A stretch of 64,000 nucleotides of DNA, taken from Bacillota bacterium (GTDB lineage: Bacteria; Bacillota; Sulfobacillia; JAJZYS01; JAJYTV01). Where the stretch lies: the NCBI GenBank assembly GCA_021799275.1, contig JAJZAT010000010.1, forward strand, positions 30,102-94,101. The letters run 5' to 3'. Positions 1 through 8,829 of this stretch are shown here, piece after piece. Under the pieces are notes generated by a model. The model saw only the letters and a list, made by a program, of their open reading frames with translations. It had not been told where the DNA came from and did not search any database. A program made the translations under genes and the position numbers. Within the stretch, counting starts at the first letter, position 1. Each line of letters opens with the position of its first letter.

Positions 1-4
1 GAGG

Positions 5-784
5 GTGAATCAGGTGGATCTAGGTCTCTCGATCGCCGCAAGCGCCCTGGGCGCAACTGAACAAGGGGTCTCGATCTACGCGAATGACCTGAGCAATGCC
101 AACACGACGGCCTTCGCTCCGGAAACCCCTCTCTTCGCGGGTCTTCCGGCGACGATCCAAACGGTGGCGACCACCGTACCCCAGGCCACGGCAACCCCTT
201 CGCAAATCAGCCTCGGCACGGGTGTGGTGCTTGCAGGCGGCGACGTCAGTAGTGCCGGGCAGTCCCTGCAGGAGACCGGCGTCGGCACCGACGTGGCTCT
301 GCAAGGTCCTGGCTATTTCGTGCTGCGCACGGCCGCCGGCCCCGCCTACACGCGGGACGGCAGCTTCGGCGTAGACGCCAAGGGCAACCTCGTGACGGAG
401 TCCGGCGCGCTGGTCCTTTCGGCGCAGGGGCAGCCGATCTCGGTCGGCGGCGCCTCGTCCGCCGACGTGCGCATCACCGCGACCGGCGCGGTGCTCGCGG
501 GCGGCAAGACCGTCGGGCAGCTCGGCATCGCCACCTTCCCCAACCCGAACGGCCTTGTGCCGATCGGGCAGAACTCGTTCGCCGCCGGCCCCAATTCCGG
601 CATCGCCAGCCTCGGCGGCCTGCCGGGCGGCACGAGCCTTGTGCCGGGAGCGCTCAGTTCCTCCGGCACCGACGTCGCCCAGAGCCTCACCGGCCTCATC
701 ACGCTCGAGCGCAGCTTCCAGCTCGACGCGAAGGTGCTTGGCCAGGCCAGCCAGATGCTGAACTGGGCCGCCTCGATGGGTTAG
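5..784 (+). CDS. FlgF/FlgG-family rod or hook-basal-body protein
   Basis: Axial protein of the flagellar rod or hook family, built outside the membrane after type III export. The N-terminus has the helical rod signature (SIAASALGATEQG, then ANDLSNANTTAF) and the C-terminus ends in the matching coiled-coil segment (LITLERSFQLDAKVL). The middle has the FlgE/F/G core (DVALQGPGYFVL, YTRDGSFGVDAKGNL). At 259 residues it suits FlgF or FlgG. The GTG at 5 opens the frame, but the stretch GAGGGTGA at 1-8 is well placed as a ribosome site for the in-frame GTG at 14, which would give the usual short start (VDLGLSI). It is one of three paralogues of this family in the first 5 kb, so the exact FlgF/FlgG assignment is uncertain. 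Confidence 0.85.
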   Translation: MNQVDLGLSIAASALGATEQGVSIYANDLSNANTTAFAPETPLFAGLPATIQTVATTVPQATATPSQISLGTGVVLAGGDVSSAGQSLQETGVGTDVALQGPGYFVLRTAAGPAYTRDGSFGVDAKGNLVTESGALVLSAQGQPISVGGASSADVRITATGAVLAGGKTVGQLGIATFPNPNGLVPIGQNSFAAGPNSGIASLGGLPGGTSLVPGALSSSGTDVAQSLTGLITLERSFQLDAKVLGQASQMLNWAASMG

Positions 785-815
785 ACCGAACGATCCGCTG
801 AAGGGGGGCGAGCTT

Positions 816-1643
816 ACGGATCTCATCACACCTATCGCATTCGTGATCGCGGTTGTGGCCGTCGTGCTCGCCGACATTCTCGACGGCGGGACGATCCTCG
901 GCCTGATCAACATTTCCGCCATGATCCTGGTGCTCGGCGGCACGATGGGTGCCACCGCCATGAGTACGCCGATGGTGGATCTGAGACGCGTCCCCGCGTT
1001 CCTCGGCAAGGTGCTGAGGCCGAAGGGGACCAACATCGACTCGACGATCGACGATATCGCCGCCCTCGCGGAAGTCGCGAGGCGGGAAGGACTTTTGCGC
1101 CTCGAGGACGAGCTCGGTCGCAGGCCGGTGACGGAGTTCCTGCAGCGAGGCGTCCAGCTGATCGTCGACGGAGCGGACGAAGACCGCATCCGCCTGATGA
1201 TGGAGCAGGAGGTCACGATCTACGAGGAGCGCGAGCTCACAGGCGCCACCTTCTTCGAGACGGCCGGCGGCTTCTCTCCCACCCTCGGCATCATCGGCAC
1301 GGTCGTCGGCCTGATCTCGGTGCTCTCGAACCTCTCCGACGTGCAGAAGCTGGCACCCTCGATCGCCACCGCCTTCACGGCGACCCTCTGGGGTATCGCG
1401 ACGGCCAACCTCTTCTGGCTGCCGATCGCGAACCGCCTGAAGGCGAACCTGAAGCACGAGGTCCAGGCGCGGGAGATGATCATCGAAGGCTGCATCGCGA
1501 TCGCGGCGGGGCAGAACCCGCGGCTGATCTCGGAGCAGCTTGCCGTCTACCGCATGCCGGGCAAGCCCGGCAAGGGCAAGAAGGCGGACGCGGCGCAGGA
1601 GGGGGAGGAGCAGCCTGAGCTGCAGCAGGTTGTCGGCCGATGA
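816..1643 (+). CDS. motA: MotA, flagellar stator proton-channel subunit (possible ACG start)
   Basis: MotA/TolQ/ExbB-family inner-membrane protein that forms the proton channel with MotB and drives rotor FliG. It has a short N-terminal membrane pair, a charged cytoplasmic loop, and the family region with TM3-TM4 (TAGG-like GGFSPTLGIIGTVVGL, then TAFTATLWGIATANLF). The first conventional start is GTG at 843, which has no ribosome site and cuts into the first membrane helix. The frame is open upstream and reads TDLITPIAFV from an ACG at 816, seven bases after AAGGGGGG (801-808), exactly where MotA proteins usually begin with MDL. I therefore place the start at 816, with ACG as an unusual initiation codon. 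The gene overlaps motB by four bases. Confidence 0.9.
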   Translation, partial: TDLITPIAFVIAVVAVVLADILDGGTILGLINISAMILVLGGTMGATAMSTPMVDLRRVPAFLGKVLRPKGTNIDSTIDDIAALAEVARREGLLRLEDELGRRPVTEFLQRGVQLIVDGADEDRIRLMMEQEVTIYEERELTGATFFETAGGFSPTLGIIGTVVGLISVLSNLSDVQKLAPSIATAFTATLWGIATANLFWLPIANRLKANLKHEVQAREMIIEGCIAIAAGQNPRLISEQLAVYRMPGKPGKGKKADAAQEGEEQPELQQVVGR

Positions 1644-2473
1644 GCCGACGCAAGCGCGCGAGCGAAGCGGGTGGCGGGGGCGAGGGCGCAGGCATGCTGC
1701 GCTGGCTCCTGACCTATTCCGACATGATCACGCTCCTCATGGTCTTTTTCATCGTGCTCTATGCCGTCTCGCAAGTGGACAAGGCCCGCTACGAGGTCCT
1801 GATGAAGGCCTTGAAGCAGGTCTTGACGGGCCAGCAGGTGGTGACGCAGGTCGGCGGGACCGTCCCGGTGCCTCCGCCGGTGATCGGCAAGACGCCCACC
1901 ACGGCGCAGACCGCCCAGCAGAAGGAGCTCCAGAATCTCGCCAAGGAGATCCAGCAGGCGGCTCAGCAGAGCGGGCTGCAGGCGGATGTCTCGGTGACGG
2001 TGGCCGCGGTCGGCGTCAGGGTCTCGTTCCTGAACGGCGTCCTCTTCAACCTCGGCCACGCGACGATCCGCACCTCCTCCTATCCGCTACTCGACCACAT
2101 CGGCGCCATCCTGGCGACCGCGCCGAACAACGTCATCGTCGAGGGCTACACCGACGACATCCCGATCAACACCGAGCGCTACCACTCCAACTGGGACCTC
2201 TCGGCCATCCGGGCGACACGGGTCATCGAGTTCCTGATAGAGACGGGTCTCGATCCCGCCCGCTTCTCCGCCGAGGCCTACAGCCAGTACCGCCCGATCG
2301 CCTCCAACGCGACGGCGGCAGGGCGCCAGATGAACCGGCGCGTCGACCTCGTGATCCTGCGCTCCACGCCCTACTCCGTGGAGCAGATCATGGAGAACTA
2401 CGACCAGATCCCCGGGACGCCGGCGCGGGCAGGACCATCGAGCAGCACACTTGGCAATCCGTCTGGGAGGTGA
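1640..2473 (+). CDS. motB: MotB, flagellar stator peptidoglycan-binding subunit
   Basis: Stator subunit that anchors MotA to the cell wall. A charged N-terminus is followed by one membrane helix with the proton-binding aspartate (YSDMITLLMVFF, Asp28) and a C-terminal OmpA-like peptidoglycan-binding domain (VEGYTDDIP, then ATRVIEFLIETG and NRRVDLVIL). A Gln-rich linker lies between them. Length (277 residues) is normal. ATG at 1640 overlaps the motA stop as ATGA, so the two are translationally coupled. The Asp in the helix suggests proton rather than sodium coupling only weakly. Confidence 0.95.
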   Translation: MSRRKRASEAGGGGEGAGMLRWLLTYSDMITLLMVFFIVLYAVSQVDKARYEVLMKALKQVLTGQQVVTQVGGTVPVPPPVIGKTPTTAQTAQQKELQNLAKEIQQAAQQSGLQADVSVTVAAVGVRVSFLNGVLFNLGHATIRTSSYPLLDHIGAILATAPNNVIVEGYTDDIPINTERYHSNWDLSAIRATRVIEFLIETGLDPARFSAEAYSQYRPIASNATAAGRQMNRRVDLVILRSTPYSVEQIMENYDQIPGTPARAGPSSSTLGNPSGR

Positions 2474-2477
2474 GCGC

Positions 2478-3203
2478 GTGCTGAGAGGCATCGACACGGT
2501 GACCGCGGGGATGGTGGCGGACGAGGGCTGGCAGACGATCCTCGCCAACGACCTGGCGCAGCTCGACACTCCGGGCTACAAGTCCGAGACGCCCGTCATC
2601 GGCTCGTTCGAGACGCTGCTCGTCGCGAGGACCGGCCAGGACGCGGGGCAGGTCGGCTCCCAGAGCGGTGGCGCGGCGATCGTCGCCACGACGACCGACT
2701 GGACCGAAGGGGCCCTGCAGGAGACCGGCAACCCCCTCGACGTGGCCCTCCAGGGCCCCGGCTTCTTCGCGGTGCAGACGCCGCAAGGCGTGCGCTACAC
2801 CCGGGCCGGCGACTTCTCGCTCGACGCTGCCGGAAACCTCGTGACGCCGCAGGGCTACCTCGTCCTGAGCACCGCGGGCACGCCGCTCAAGGCCGGGACG
2901 AACGCGCAGATCGCACCGGACGGCACGCTCTCCTCGAGCGCCGGCAGCACGGGGAAGATCGGCGTCTTCAGCCCGGCGCTCACGGGCCTCGTCGACACGG
3001 GAGGCGGTATCTACCAGGCGACGGGGGCCGTGCCCGCGACGACCGGCGCCACTCTGACGCCGGGAGCGCTCGAGGCATCGAACGTCCAGGCGCCGGAAGT
3101 GCTCGCCGCCATGATCCAGGTGCTGCGGCACTTCCAGGCCGGCCAGCAGTTCGTCAGCGAGGACAAGAGCACCATCGACCGCTTCATCCAGGAGGCGTCC
3201 TAG
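2478..3203 (+). CDS. flgF: FlgF/FlgG-family rod protein
   Basis: Second rod/hook paralogue. It starts LRGIDTVTAGM with the conserved ANDLAQLDTPGYKSE helix, followed by the core motifs NPLDVALQGPGFFAV and YTRAGDFSLDAAGNLV, and ends with AAMIQVLRHFQAGQQFV. The N-terminus (MLRGIDTAxxGM-like) and 241-residue length best fit FlgF, the proximal or distal rod. Although the frame opens at 2451, GTG at 2478 is chosen because GGGAGGTGA at 2466-2474 is a good ribosome site for it and the protein then begins like its family. It lies five bases after motB. Confidence 0.85.
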   Translation: MLRGIDTVTAGMVADEGWQTILANDLAQLDTPGYKSETPVIGSFETLLVARTGQDAGQVGSQSGGAAIVATTTDWTEGALQETGNPLDVALQGPGFFAVQTPQGVRYTRAGDFSLDAAGNLVTPQGYLVLSTAGTPLKAGTNAQIAPDGTLSSSAGSTGKIGVFSPALTGLVDTGGGIYQATGAVPATTGATLTPGALEASNVQAPEVLAAMIQVLRHFQAGQQFVSEDKSTIDRFIQEAS

Positions 3204-3206
3204 GAG

Positions 3207-3731
3207 ATGTCGTACGCGCCGCTCTTCCCTGCGGGTCCGGTGACGACCGTGGCGCAGGGGCTCGCCCAGAGCCCTGGCGCCGCGCAGCCCACTGCGCTGC
3301 AGGGGGCGTTGTCCGGACCGTCCGCCCAGAGCGGCGGGACGTTCCAGCAGGCGATCGCCGCGGCGGCGCAGGCCACGGGCCTCGACCCGCGGCTGCTCGC
3401 GGCGGTGGCCGCGCAGGAGAGCGGCGGCGATGCGAACGCCGTTTCGCCGGTCGGGGCGGAGGGCCTCATGCAGCTGATGCCCGGGACCGCCCAGGCTCTC
3501 GGCGTGCAAGACCCCTTCAACCCCACCGAGAACGCCATCGGCGGCGCGACCTACCTCAAGGAGATGCTGCAGCAGTTCCAGGGCAGCCTTCCGCTCGCCT
3601 TGGCGGCCTACAACGCAGGGCCGGGCGCCGTGCAGGAGTACGGCGGCATCCCGCCCTACCCGGAGACCGAAGCCTACGTGAGGGGGGTGCTCTCGTCCTA
3701 CCAGGCGGCCATGGACGGGCAGCAGAAGTAG
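3207..3731 (+). CDS. SLT-type lytic transglycosylase, flagellar muramidase
   Basis: Goose-type/SLT lytic transglycosylase that would open peptidoglycan for the growing rod, taking the role of the FlgJ muramidase domain. The catalytic region is complete: [13 protein letters not shown] with the catalytic Glu, the sugar-binding [24 protein letters not shown] and the [13 protein letters not shown] motif. The N-terminal 45 residues are Ala/Gln/Gly-rich and lack a clear signal peptide, so export through the flagellar apparatus is likely (inference). The gene is packed between two rod/hook genes, three bases after the previous stop. Confidence 0.9.
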   Translation: MSYAPLFPAGPVTTVAQGLAQSPGAAQPTALQGALSGPSAQSGGTFQQAIAAAAQATGLDPRLLAAVAAQESGGDANAVSPVGAEGLMQLMPGTAQALGVQDPFNPTENAIGGATYLKEMLQQFQGSLPLALAAYNAGPGAVQEYGGIPPYPETEAYVRGVLSSYQAAMDGQQK

Positions 3732-3763
3732 CATCCGGATCCGACTAAGGGGGCATGGCAGCG

Positions 3764-4699
3764 ATGATGCAGGCGCTTTCCAGCGCGGTGGCGGGACTCG
3801 ACGGCGAGCAGACCGCAATGAACGTCATCGGCAACAACATCGCCAACGTCAACACGATCGGCTTCAAGTCCAGCGAAGTGGACTTCACGACGCTTCTCTC
3901 GCAGCTGCTCTCGAGCGGCTCGGCACCGGTGATCGGCACGAACGGACCGGTCCTCGGCGGCACGAACCCGCAGGCCGTGGGACTCGGCGTCGGCATCGGC
4001 ACCGTGACGCAGAACATGGCCCAAGGCAGCCTGCAGCAGACCGGCAACCCGCTCGACGTCGCGATCCAGGGCAACGGCTTCCTCGTGCTGCAGAGCACGC
4101 AGGGCACCGTCTACTCCCGCGACGGCGGACTTGAGATCGACTCGAACGGAGACCTCGTCCAGGCGTCCACCGGATCCCTCGTCGAGGGCTACCAACCCAG
4201 CATCACCTCGAGCGGCACCACCCCGCCCACCTACACCGTAGGCACGTACACGAAGCCGACCTACCCCACGACGACGGCGCCCAAGCCGATCACGATCCCG
4301 CAGGCGATCACCGTCACGGGCGGCACCGGCACCTACAACCTCGCGTCGGTCGCGATCGGGGCCGACGGCACCATCACCGCGACCTACCAGAACAGCAGCG
4401 GCGCTTCGTCGCAGGTGGTCCTCGGCCAGATCGCCGTCGCCACCGTGCCGAACGAGAACGGCATGATCCCGGTCGCTGGCAACGCGTACACCACCGGCCC
4501 CAACAGCGGCACGGCGGCGTACACGGGCCCGGGCACCAACGGCGCCGGCTCGTTCGCGATCGGCTCGCTCGAGCAGTCCAACGTGGACATCTCGCAGGAG
4601 CTGACCAACATGATCGTCGCGGAGCGCTCCTACCAGGTCGACGCGAAGGTCATCACGACGGCCGATACGATGCTCCAGTCCCTGATCCAGATCCAGTAA
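3764..4699 (+). CDS. flgE: FlgE/FlgG-family hook-basal-body protein
   Basis: Third axial paralogue. The N-terminus (MMQALSSAVAGL, then VIGNNIANVNTIGFKSS) and the motif STGSLVEGYQP, the position where hook proteins read TGxxLxGW, favour FlgE; the C-terminus is LTNMIVAERSYQVDAKVI. At about 311 residues it is short for a hook protein and close to FlgG, so the name is tentative. The middle (about 150-190) is Thr/Pro-rich. ATG at 3764 is preferred over ATG 3755 because AAGGGGG (3748-3753) is ten bases upstream of it. It overlaps the flgB start by one base (TAATG). Confidence 0.8.
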   Translation: MMQALSSAVAGLDGEQTAMNVIGNNIANVNTIGFKSSEVDFTTLLSQLLSSGSAPVIGTNGPVLGGTNPQAVGLGVGIGTVTQNMAQGSLQQTGNPLDVAIQGNGFLVLQSTQGTVYSRDGGLEIDSNGDLVQASTGSLVEGYQPSITSSGTTPPTYTVGTYTKPTYPTTTAPKPITIPQAITVTGGTGTYNLASVAIGADGTITATYQNSSGASSQVVLGQIAVATVPNENGMIPVAGNAYTTGPNSGTAAYTGPGTNGAGSFAIGSLEQSNVDISQELTNMIVAERSYQVDAKVITTADTMLQSLIQIQ

Positions 4700-5052
4700 T
4701 GAGCGCCTCGGGTCCGTTTCCGGGGGTGCTCCAGAGCGCCCTGCAGGGACTCTCGATGCGTGAGCAGGTCATCGCGCAGAACGTCGCCAACATCGCCACG
4801 CCCGGCTACCAGGCCCAGGACGTGCAGTTCGCGGCCACGCTGCAGCAGGCGATGCAGACCGGCAACGTCGATGCCCAGGTGGTCTCAGACCCCGGCGCGA
4901 TGAACCAAAACGGCAACGGCGTCGACCTCGAGCAGCAGCTCGGTCTCATGAACCAGGTGGCCCTGATCCAGCAAGGGGTCATGAACCAGGTCGACGCGGA
5001 CGAGCAGGCCACGAAGACCATCTTGAACGACCTCGGTGGCGCGGGAGTGTGA
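4699..5052 (+). CDS. flgB: FlgB, proximal rod protein
   Basis: Proximal rod subunit exported by the flagellar type III system. It has the FlgB/FlgC-type N-terminus (LQGLSMREQVIAQNVANIAT, followed by PGYQAQDVQF) and the Asn-rich FlgB region (NQNGNGVDLEQQLGLMN) that precedes the C-terminal helix. Length is 117 residues, slightly short for FlgB. Stop-start overlap with the previous gene. Unlike the usual flgB-flgC-fliE-fliF order, here flgC and fliF are absent and are found 15 kb downstream. Confidence 0.9.
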   Translation: MSASGPFPGVLQSALQGLSMREQVIAQNVANIATPGYQAQDVQFAATLQQAMQTGNVDAQVVSDPGAMNQNGNGVDLEQQLGLMNQVALIQQGVMNQVDADEQATKTILNDLGGAGV

Positions 5053-5056
5053 TGAC

Positions 5057-5356
5057 GTGAGCGTAGGTGCGGTAACCCAGGCGGCCCTGAACCTCGGCGT
5101 CGGCGGCAGCGCCGCCGCCGGCAAGTCGGTGGGCCAGGACTTCGCGCAGATCCTCTCGAGCGCCATCTCCCAGGTGACCGGGGCTCAGGCCCAGGCCAAC
5201 CAGCTCGCGGCGACCTACGCCATGGGCGGCAACGTCACCCTGGAGCAGGTGATGCTCGCCACGAGCAAGGCGGAGCTCCTCGTCGAGACGGCGGGGGCCG
5301 TCACGACGCGGGCGATCTCGGCCTACCAGAGCCTGATGCAGACGAGCATCGGCTAG
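5057..5356 (+). CDS. fliE: FliE, MS-ring to rod junction protein
   Basis: Small adaptor linking the FliF ring with the rod. The C-terminal half carries the FliE signature: GNVTLEQVMLATSKAEL and the end RAISAYQSLMQTSIG, which parallels the family ending KxxxAYxEIMxM. The frame opens at 5036, but GTG 5057 is chosen because GCGGGAG (5041-5047) sits nine bases before it and the remaining 99 residues are the usual length. It follows flgB by four bases and precedes fliG by 43 bases. Confidence 0.9.
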   Translation: MSVGAVTQAALNLGVGGSAAAGKSVGQDFAQILSSAISQVTGAQAQANQLAATYAMGGNVTLEQVMLATSKAELLVETAGAVTTRAISAYQSLMQTSIG

Positions 5357-5399
5357 CGATCCAAATATCCCCGCGGCGGGGCGACTGGGGGGCGAGGCC

Positions 5400-6401
5400 A
5401 TGGAACTTACCGGCAGGCGCAAGGCGGCCATTCTCATGGCCGGACTCGGGCCGGAGGTCGCCGCGCAGGTGTACAAGCATCTGGGCGAACAGGAGATCGA
5501 GCAGGTCACCGTGGAACTCGCGCGGGCGGAGGATACCCACGCCGAGGAGCGGATGGCCGTGCTCGAAGAGTTCCGCGACCTGCGGGAGGCCGGCGGCTAC
5601 ATCGACGAGGGCGGGCTCTCCTACGCCCGCGCGATCCTCGAACGCGCCCTGGGTGCCGGGCGCGCCAAGGAGATCTTGGACCGCCTCACCGCTTCCCTCG
5701 CGCCGCGGCCTTTCGACACCTTGCGCAACGCGGACCCCATGCAGCTCCTCACCTTCCTCCAGGGTGAGCACCCGCAGACGATCGCCCTGGTCCTGGCCTA
5801 CATCCGCGCGGACGCCGCGGCGATGGTCCTGAAGAACCTGCCGCCGGACCTCCAGGCCGACGTGGCGCGGCGCATCGCCACGATGGAGCACACGAACCCC
5901 ACCATCGTGGCCGAGGTGGAGGCGATGCTCGAGGGCAAGATGGTCACGCTGTTCGGCGGCGACCTCTCCCAGCCCGGCGGCGTCGACGTCATGGTGGCCG
6001 TGCTGAACCAGGTGGACCGCTCCACCGAGCGGACCATCCTCCAGAGCCTCGAGGAGAAGAACCCGGAACTCGCCGACGAGATCAGGCGCCGCATGTTCCT
6101 CTTCGAGGACTTCGCGCAGGTGGAGGACCGCTTCATCCAGCGCATCATCCGCGAGGTGGACCAGCAGGACCTGGTGCTCGCACTCAAGGGAGCGTCAGAC
6201 ACCATCTCCCAGACCTTCTACCGCAACATGTCGCAGCGCATGGCCGAGGTCGTGCGCGAGGATCTGAAGTTCCTCGGCGCGGTGCGCCTGCGCGACGTCG
6301 AAGCCGCCCAGCAGCGGATCGTCGCGATCGCCCGCCGCCTCGAGGAAGAGGGCGAAATCATCATGTCACATGGCGGAGGAGCCGATGAAATCATCTCCTG
6401 A
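5400..6401 (+). CDS. fliG: FliG, flagellar rotor/switch protein
   Basis: Rotor protein of the C-ring that receives torque from MotA. Three FliG domains are visible: N-terminal (GRRKAAILMAGLGPEVA, FliF-binding), middle with the EHPQT motif (QGEHPQTIALVLAYI), and C-terminal torque domain with MFLFEDFAQVEDRFIQRI and charged residues on the torque helix (GAVRLRDVEAAQQRIV). Length 333 is typical. ATG at 5400 follows GGGGGGCGAGG. The extreme C-terminus (SHGGGADEIIS) is translated from sequence shared with the fliH ribosome site. Confidence 0.97.
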   Translation: MELTGRRKAAILMAGLGPEVAAQVYKHLGEQEIEQVTVELARAEDTHAEERMAVLEEFRDLREAGGYIDEGGLSYARAILERALGAGRAKEILDRLTASLAPRPFDTLRNADPMQLLTFLQGEHPQTIALVLAYIRADAAAMVLKNLPPDLQADVARRIATMEHTNPTIVAEVEAMLEGKMVTLFGGDLSQPGGVDVMVAVLNQVDRSTERTILQSLEEKNPELADEIRRRMFLFEDFAQVEDRFIQRIIREVDQQDLVLALKGASDTISQTFYRNMSQRMAEVVREDLKFLGAVRLRDVEAAQQRIVAIARRLEEEGEIIMSHGGGADEIIS

Positions 6402-7095
6402 GCGCGGGACGCGCGTGATCAAGGCCGAGAGGCTGGTGCAGCAGGGTCCGGCAGCCCCCCTGCCCGGCTCTGGTCCCGTGCGCCCGGCCGAGGCAGCTTC
6501 CGCCGCCGCAGCCGACCACATCATCCAGGTCGCCCGCCAGGTGGCCCGCGCGACGCTGAGCATCGCCCAGCGCGACGCCGAGCACCTGAGGCGCCAGGCG
6601 GAGCGCGAGGCGAGGCGCCAGGGCTTCGAGGCGGGCCGCAAGGCCGGTTACACCGAGGGGCTCAGCGCGGCGCAGCAGGATGCCCAGCGCATCCTCGCTC
6701 AGGCCGAGGCGTCCGCCGACGAAATCTTGAACCGCGCCCAGGCCGACATCGGCCAGCTCGCTTGCGAGGTGGCGGCGCACCTCATCGGCGTCCAGCTCAT
6801 GCTCAACCCGGAAGTGGTCGAGCGGGCCGTGCTCGAGGTACTCCAGGAGAGCCCGCAGAAAGGCCCCGTCACCATCGAGGTCTCGCCCATGGATCTCGAG
6901 CGGGCCGTGAAGGCCCTGCCGGCCTTCCGCGGCGCCGCGGGCGCCAGCGCGAACGTCAGCGTCGCGGAGGATCCGTCGCTGCCGCAGGGCGGCGTCAGGG
7001 TCACGGGACCGCAAGGCGTCGTCGAGCGCAACTGGCGCGAGGGACTCGTCGCGATCTCACAGGCCTTCGAGGAGGTGGCGCGCCGTGGCGTTTGA
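6385..7095 (+). CDS. fliH: FliH, regulator of the flagellar export ATPase
   Basis: Peripheral stalk-like partner of FliI. The N-terminal half is a long Ala/Glu/Arg-rich coiled coil (AQRDAEHLRRQAEREARRQG) with FliH-type GxxxG spacing (GFEAGRKAGYTEG). The C-terminal domain (AAHLIGVQLMLNPEVVERA, then GGVRVTGPQGVVE) resembles FliH/YscL and V/A-ATPase subunit E. ATG 6385 is preferred to ATG 6370 because CGGAGGAG (6374-6381) precedes it directly. It overlaps fliG by 17 bases and fliI by 11 bases. Confidence 0.92.
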   Translation: MKSSPERGTRVIKAERLVQQGPAAPLPGSGPVRPAEAASAAAADHIIQVARQVARATLSIAQRDAEHLRRQAEREARRQGFEAGRKAGYTEGLSAAQQDAQRILAQAEASADEILNRAQADIGQLACEVAAHLIGVQLMLNPEVVERAVLEVLQESPQKGPVTIEVSPMDLERAVKALPAFRGAAGASANVSVAEDPSLPQGGVRVTGPQGVVERNWREGLVAISQAFEEVARRGV

Positions 7096-8392
7096 CCTCG
7101 ATCGCTATCGCGACGCGATGCAGAGCGTGCCCGGCCGCCTGGAGTACGGCAGGGTGGTCGAGGCCGTAGGCCTCTCCATCCAATCCCTTGGACCGCAGGT
7201 ATCCCTGGGGGAGCTCTGCTACGTCGAGCAACCGAGCGGCGAGCCTCTGCCCGCCGAGGTGGTCGGCTTCCGCGAGGGGCGCGTCATCCTGATGCCGCTC
7301 GGCCGCAGCCGCGACATCGCGCCGGGGGCTGCCGTGCGGCCGGCCCGCGAAGCCTTCACGGTTCCCGCGGGCGACGCCTTGATCGGTCGGGCGATCGACG
7401 CGTTCGGAGCGCCAATTGACGGCCTTCCCGCCATCCTGCCCGCAGAGCGCATCCCCACCGACCGCCCCGCGCCGAGCCCGCTCGAGCGGCCGCTGATCCG
7501 CGACGTGCTGCCGACGGGGGTCAAGGCGATCGACGCCCTGACGACGCTTGGCGCCGGCCAGAGGATCGGCATCTTCTCGGGACCCGGCGTCGGCAAGAGC
7601 GTGCTCCTCGGCATGATGGCCCGTGGCTCCGCCGCCGATGTCGCCGTGATCGCCCTCGTGGGCGAGCGCAGCCGCGAGGTGCAGGAGTTCGTCATGCGGG
7701 ACCTCGGACCCGAAGGCATGGCGCGCAGCGTCGTCATCGTGGCGACGTCGGACGAGCCCGCGCTCGTGCGGGTGCAAGCCGCCTTCACCGCCACCGCCAT
7801 CGCGGAATACTTCCGCGACAAGGGCAAGAGAGTTTTGCTCCTCTTCGACTCGATCACGCGCGTCGCGACAGCCCAGCGCGAGGTGGGGCTGGCGGCGGGG
7901 GAGCCTCCGGCCACCCGCGGCTACCCGCCCTCGGCGTTCGCCATCCTGCCGCGTCTTCTCGAGCGCGCCGGCACGGCGAAGGTCGGGTCGATCACGGGCT
8001 TCTACACCGTGCTGGTCGAGGGCGACGACATGCAGGAGCCGGTGGCGGACGCCGCGCGTAGCGTGCTCGACGGCCACATCGTGCTGACGCGCGAGCTCGC
8101 CGACGCCGGCATCTTTCCCGCGATGGACGTGGGCCGCTCGATCTCGCGCGTCATGCGCCAGATCGTCAAGCCGGAGCACCAGGAGCTCTCGCAGACACTG
8201 CGCGGGCACTGGGCGCTCTACGAGGATGCGAAGGACCTCATCCGCATCGGCGCCTACCAGGCCGGGGCCAGTCCCGACGTGGACCGGGCGGTTGCGCTCA
8301 GGCCCCGCATCATCGAGTTCCTGCGCCAGGACGAGCACGAGATCGTGCCGTTCGACACGGCGGTCGAGGGACTGCGGGAGATCTGCCGATGA
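7085..8392 (+). CDS. fliI: FliI, flagellum-specific export ATPase
   Basis: Hexameric ATPase of the export apparatus, F1-beta-like. Walker A GPGVGKS is at residues 166-172, Walker B is RVLLLFDSITR, and the family motifs GERSREVQEF and YPPSAFAILPRLLERAG are intact. The C-terminal helical domain ends FDTAVEGLREIC. Length 435 matches the family. GTG 7085 overlaps fliH, and the stop overlaps the fliJ start as ATGA, so fliHIJ are tightly coupled. Confidence 0.98.
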   Translation: MAFDLDRYRDAMQSVPGRLEYGRVVEAVGLSIQSLGPQVSLGELCYVEQPSGEPLPAEVVGFREGRVILMPLGRSRDIAPGAAVRPAREAFTVPAGDALIGRAIDAFGAPIDGLPAILPAERIPTDRPAPSPLERPLIRDVLPTGVKAIDALTTLGAGQRIGIFSGPGVGKSVLLGMMARGSAADVAVIALVGERSREVQEFVMRDLGPEGMARSVVIVATSDEPALVRVQAAFTATAIAEYFRDKGKRVLLLFDSITRVATAQREVGLAAGEPPATRGYPPSAFAILPRLLERAGTAKVGSITGFYTVLVEGDDMQEPVADAARSVLDGHIVLTRELADAGIFPAMDVGRSISRVMRQIVKPEHQELSQTLRGHWALYEDAKDLIRIGAYQAGASPDVDRAVALRPRIIEFLRQDEHEIVPFDTAVEGLREICR

Positions 8393-8829
8393 GCGCCCAG
8401 GAGCGCCTGGAGCGCCTGCTTCGCCTGCGCCGGCACGAGCGCGACATGGCGGCCGTCGCCATGCGCCGCGCCGAGGAGCAGGCGGCGGCGGCAGAAGCCG
8501 CAGCGCGGGCGGCCCGCGAGCGGCGCGACGAGGCGGAGCGCCGGCAGGCTGCCGCTTCCAGGAGGCCGCAGAGCACCCACGACTTTCTTCAGGGTCGCTT
8601 CGAGGTTCTCGAGCGCATCGACGACGAGCGCATGCAGGACCTGCAGGAGCGGCGTCTCCACCGGGCGCTCAACCTTCGCCGCGGCGACCTGCGCCAGGCG
8701 ATGGTGCGCGAGGAGCAGATGAAGCACCTCGACGAGAGCGAGCGCCGGCGTCAGCAGGCGGAGGAGCTGCACCTGGAGCAGAAGGCTTTGGACGACCTCA
8801 GGCGCGAAGGGGGTGGACGGCCATGGTGA
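8389..8829 (+). CDS. fliJ: FliJ, export-gate coiled-coil stalk protein
   Basis: A 146-residue, almost entirely charged coiled-coil protein (ERLERLLRLRRHERDMA, then many RAEEQAAAAEAA-type heptads). Position directly after fliI, length and composition identify it as FliJ, the gamma-subunit-like stalk that couples FliI to the FlhA gate. Sequence conservation in this family is low, so context carries most of the call. It overlaps both neighbours (fliI by four bases, fliK by seven). Confidence 0.9.
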   Translation: MSAQERLERLLRLRRHERDMAAVAMRRAEEQAAAAEAAARAARERRDEAERRQAAASRRPQSTHDFLQGRFEVLERIDDERMQDLQERRLHRALNLRRGDLRQAMVREEQMKHLDESERRRQQAEELHLEQKALDDLRREGGGRPW

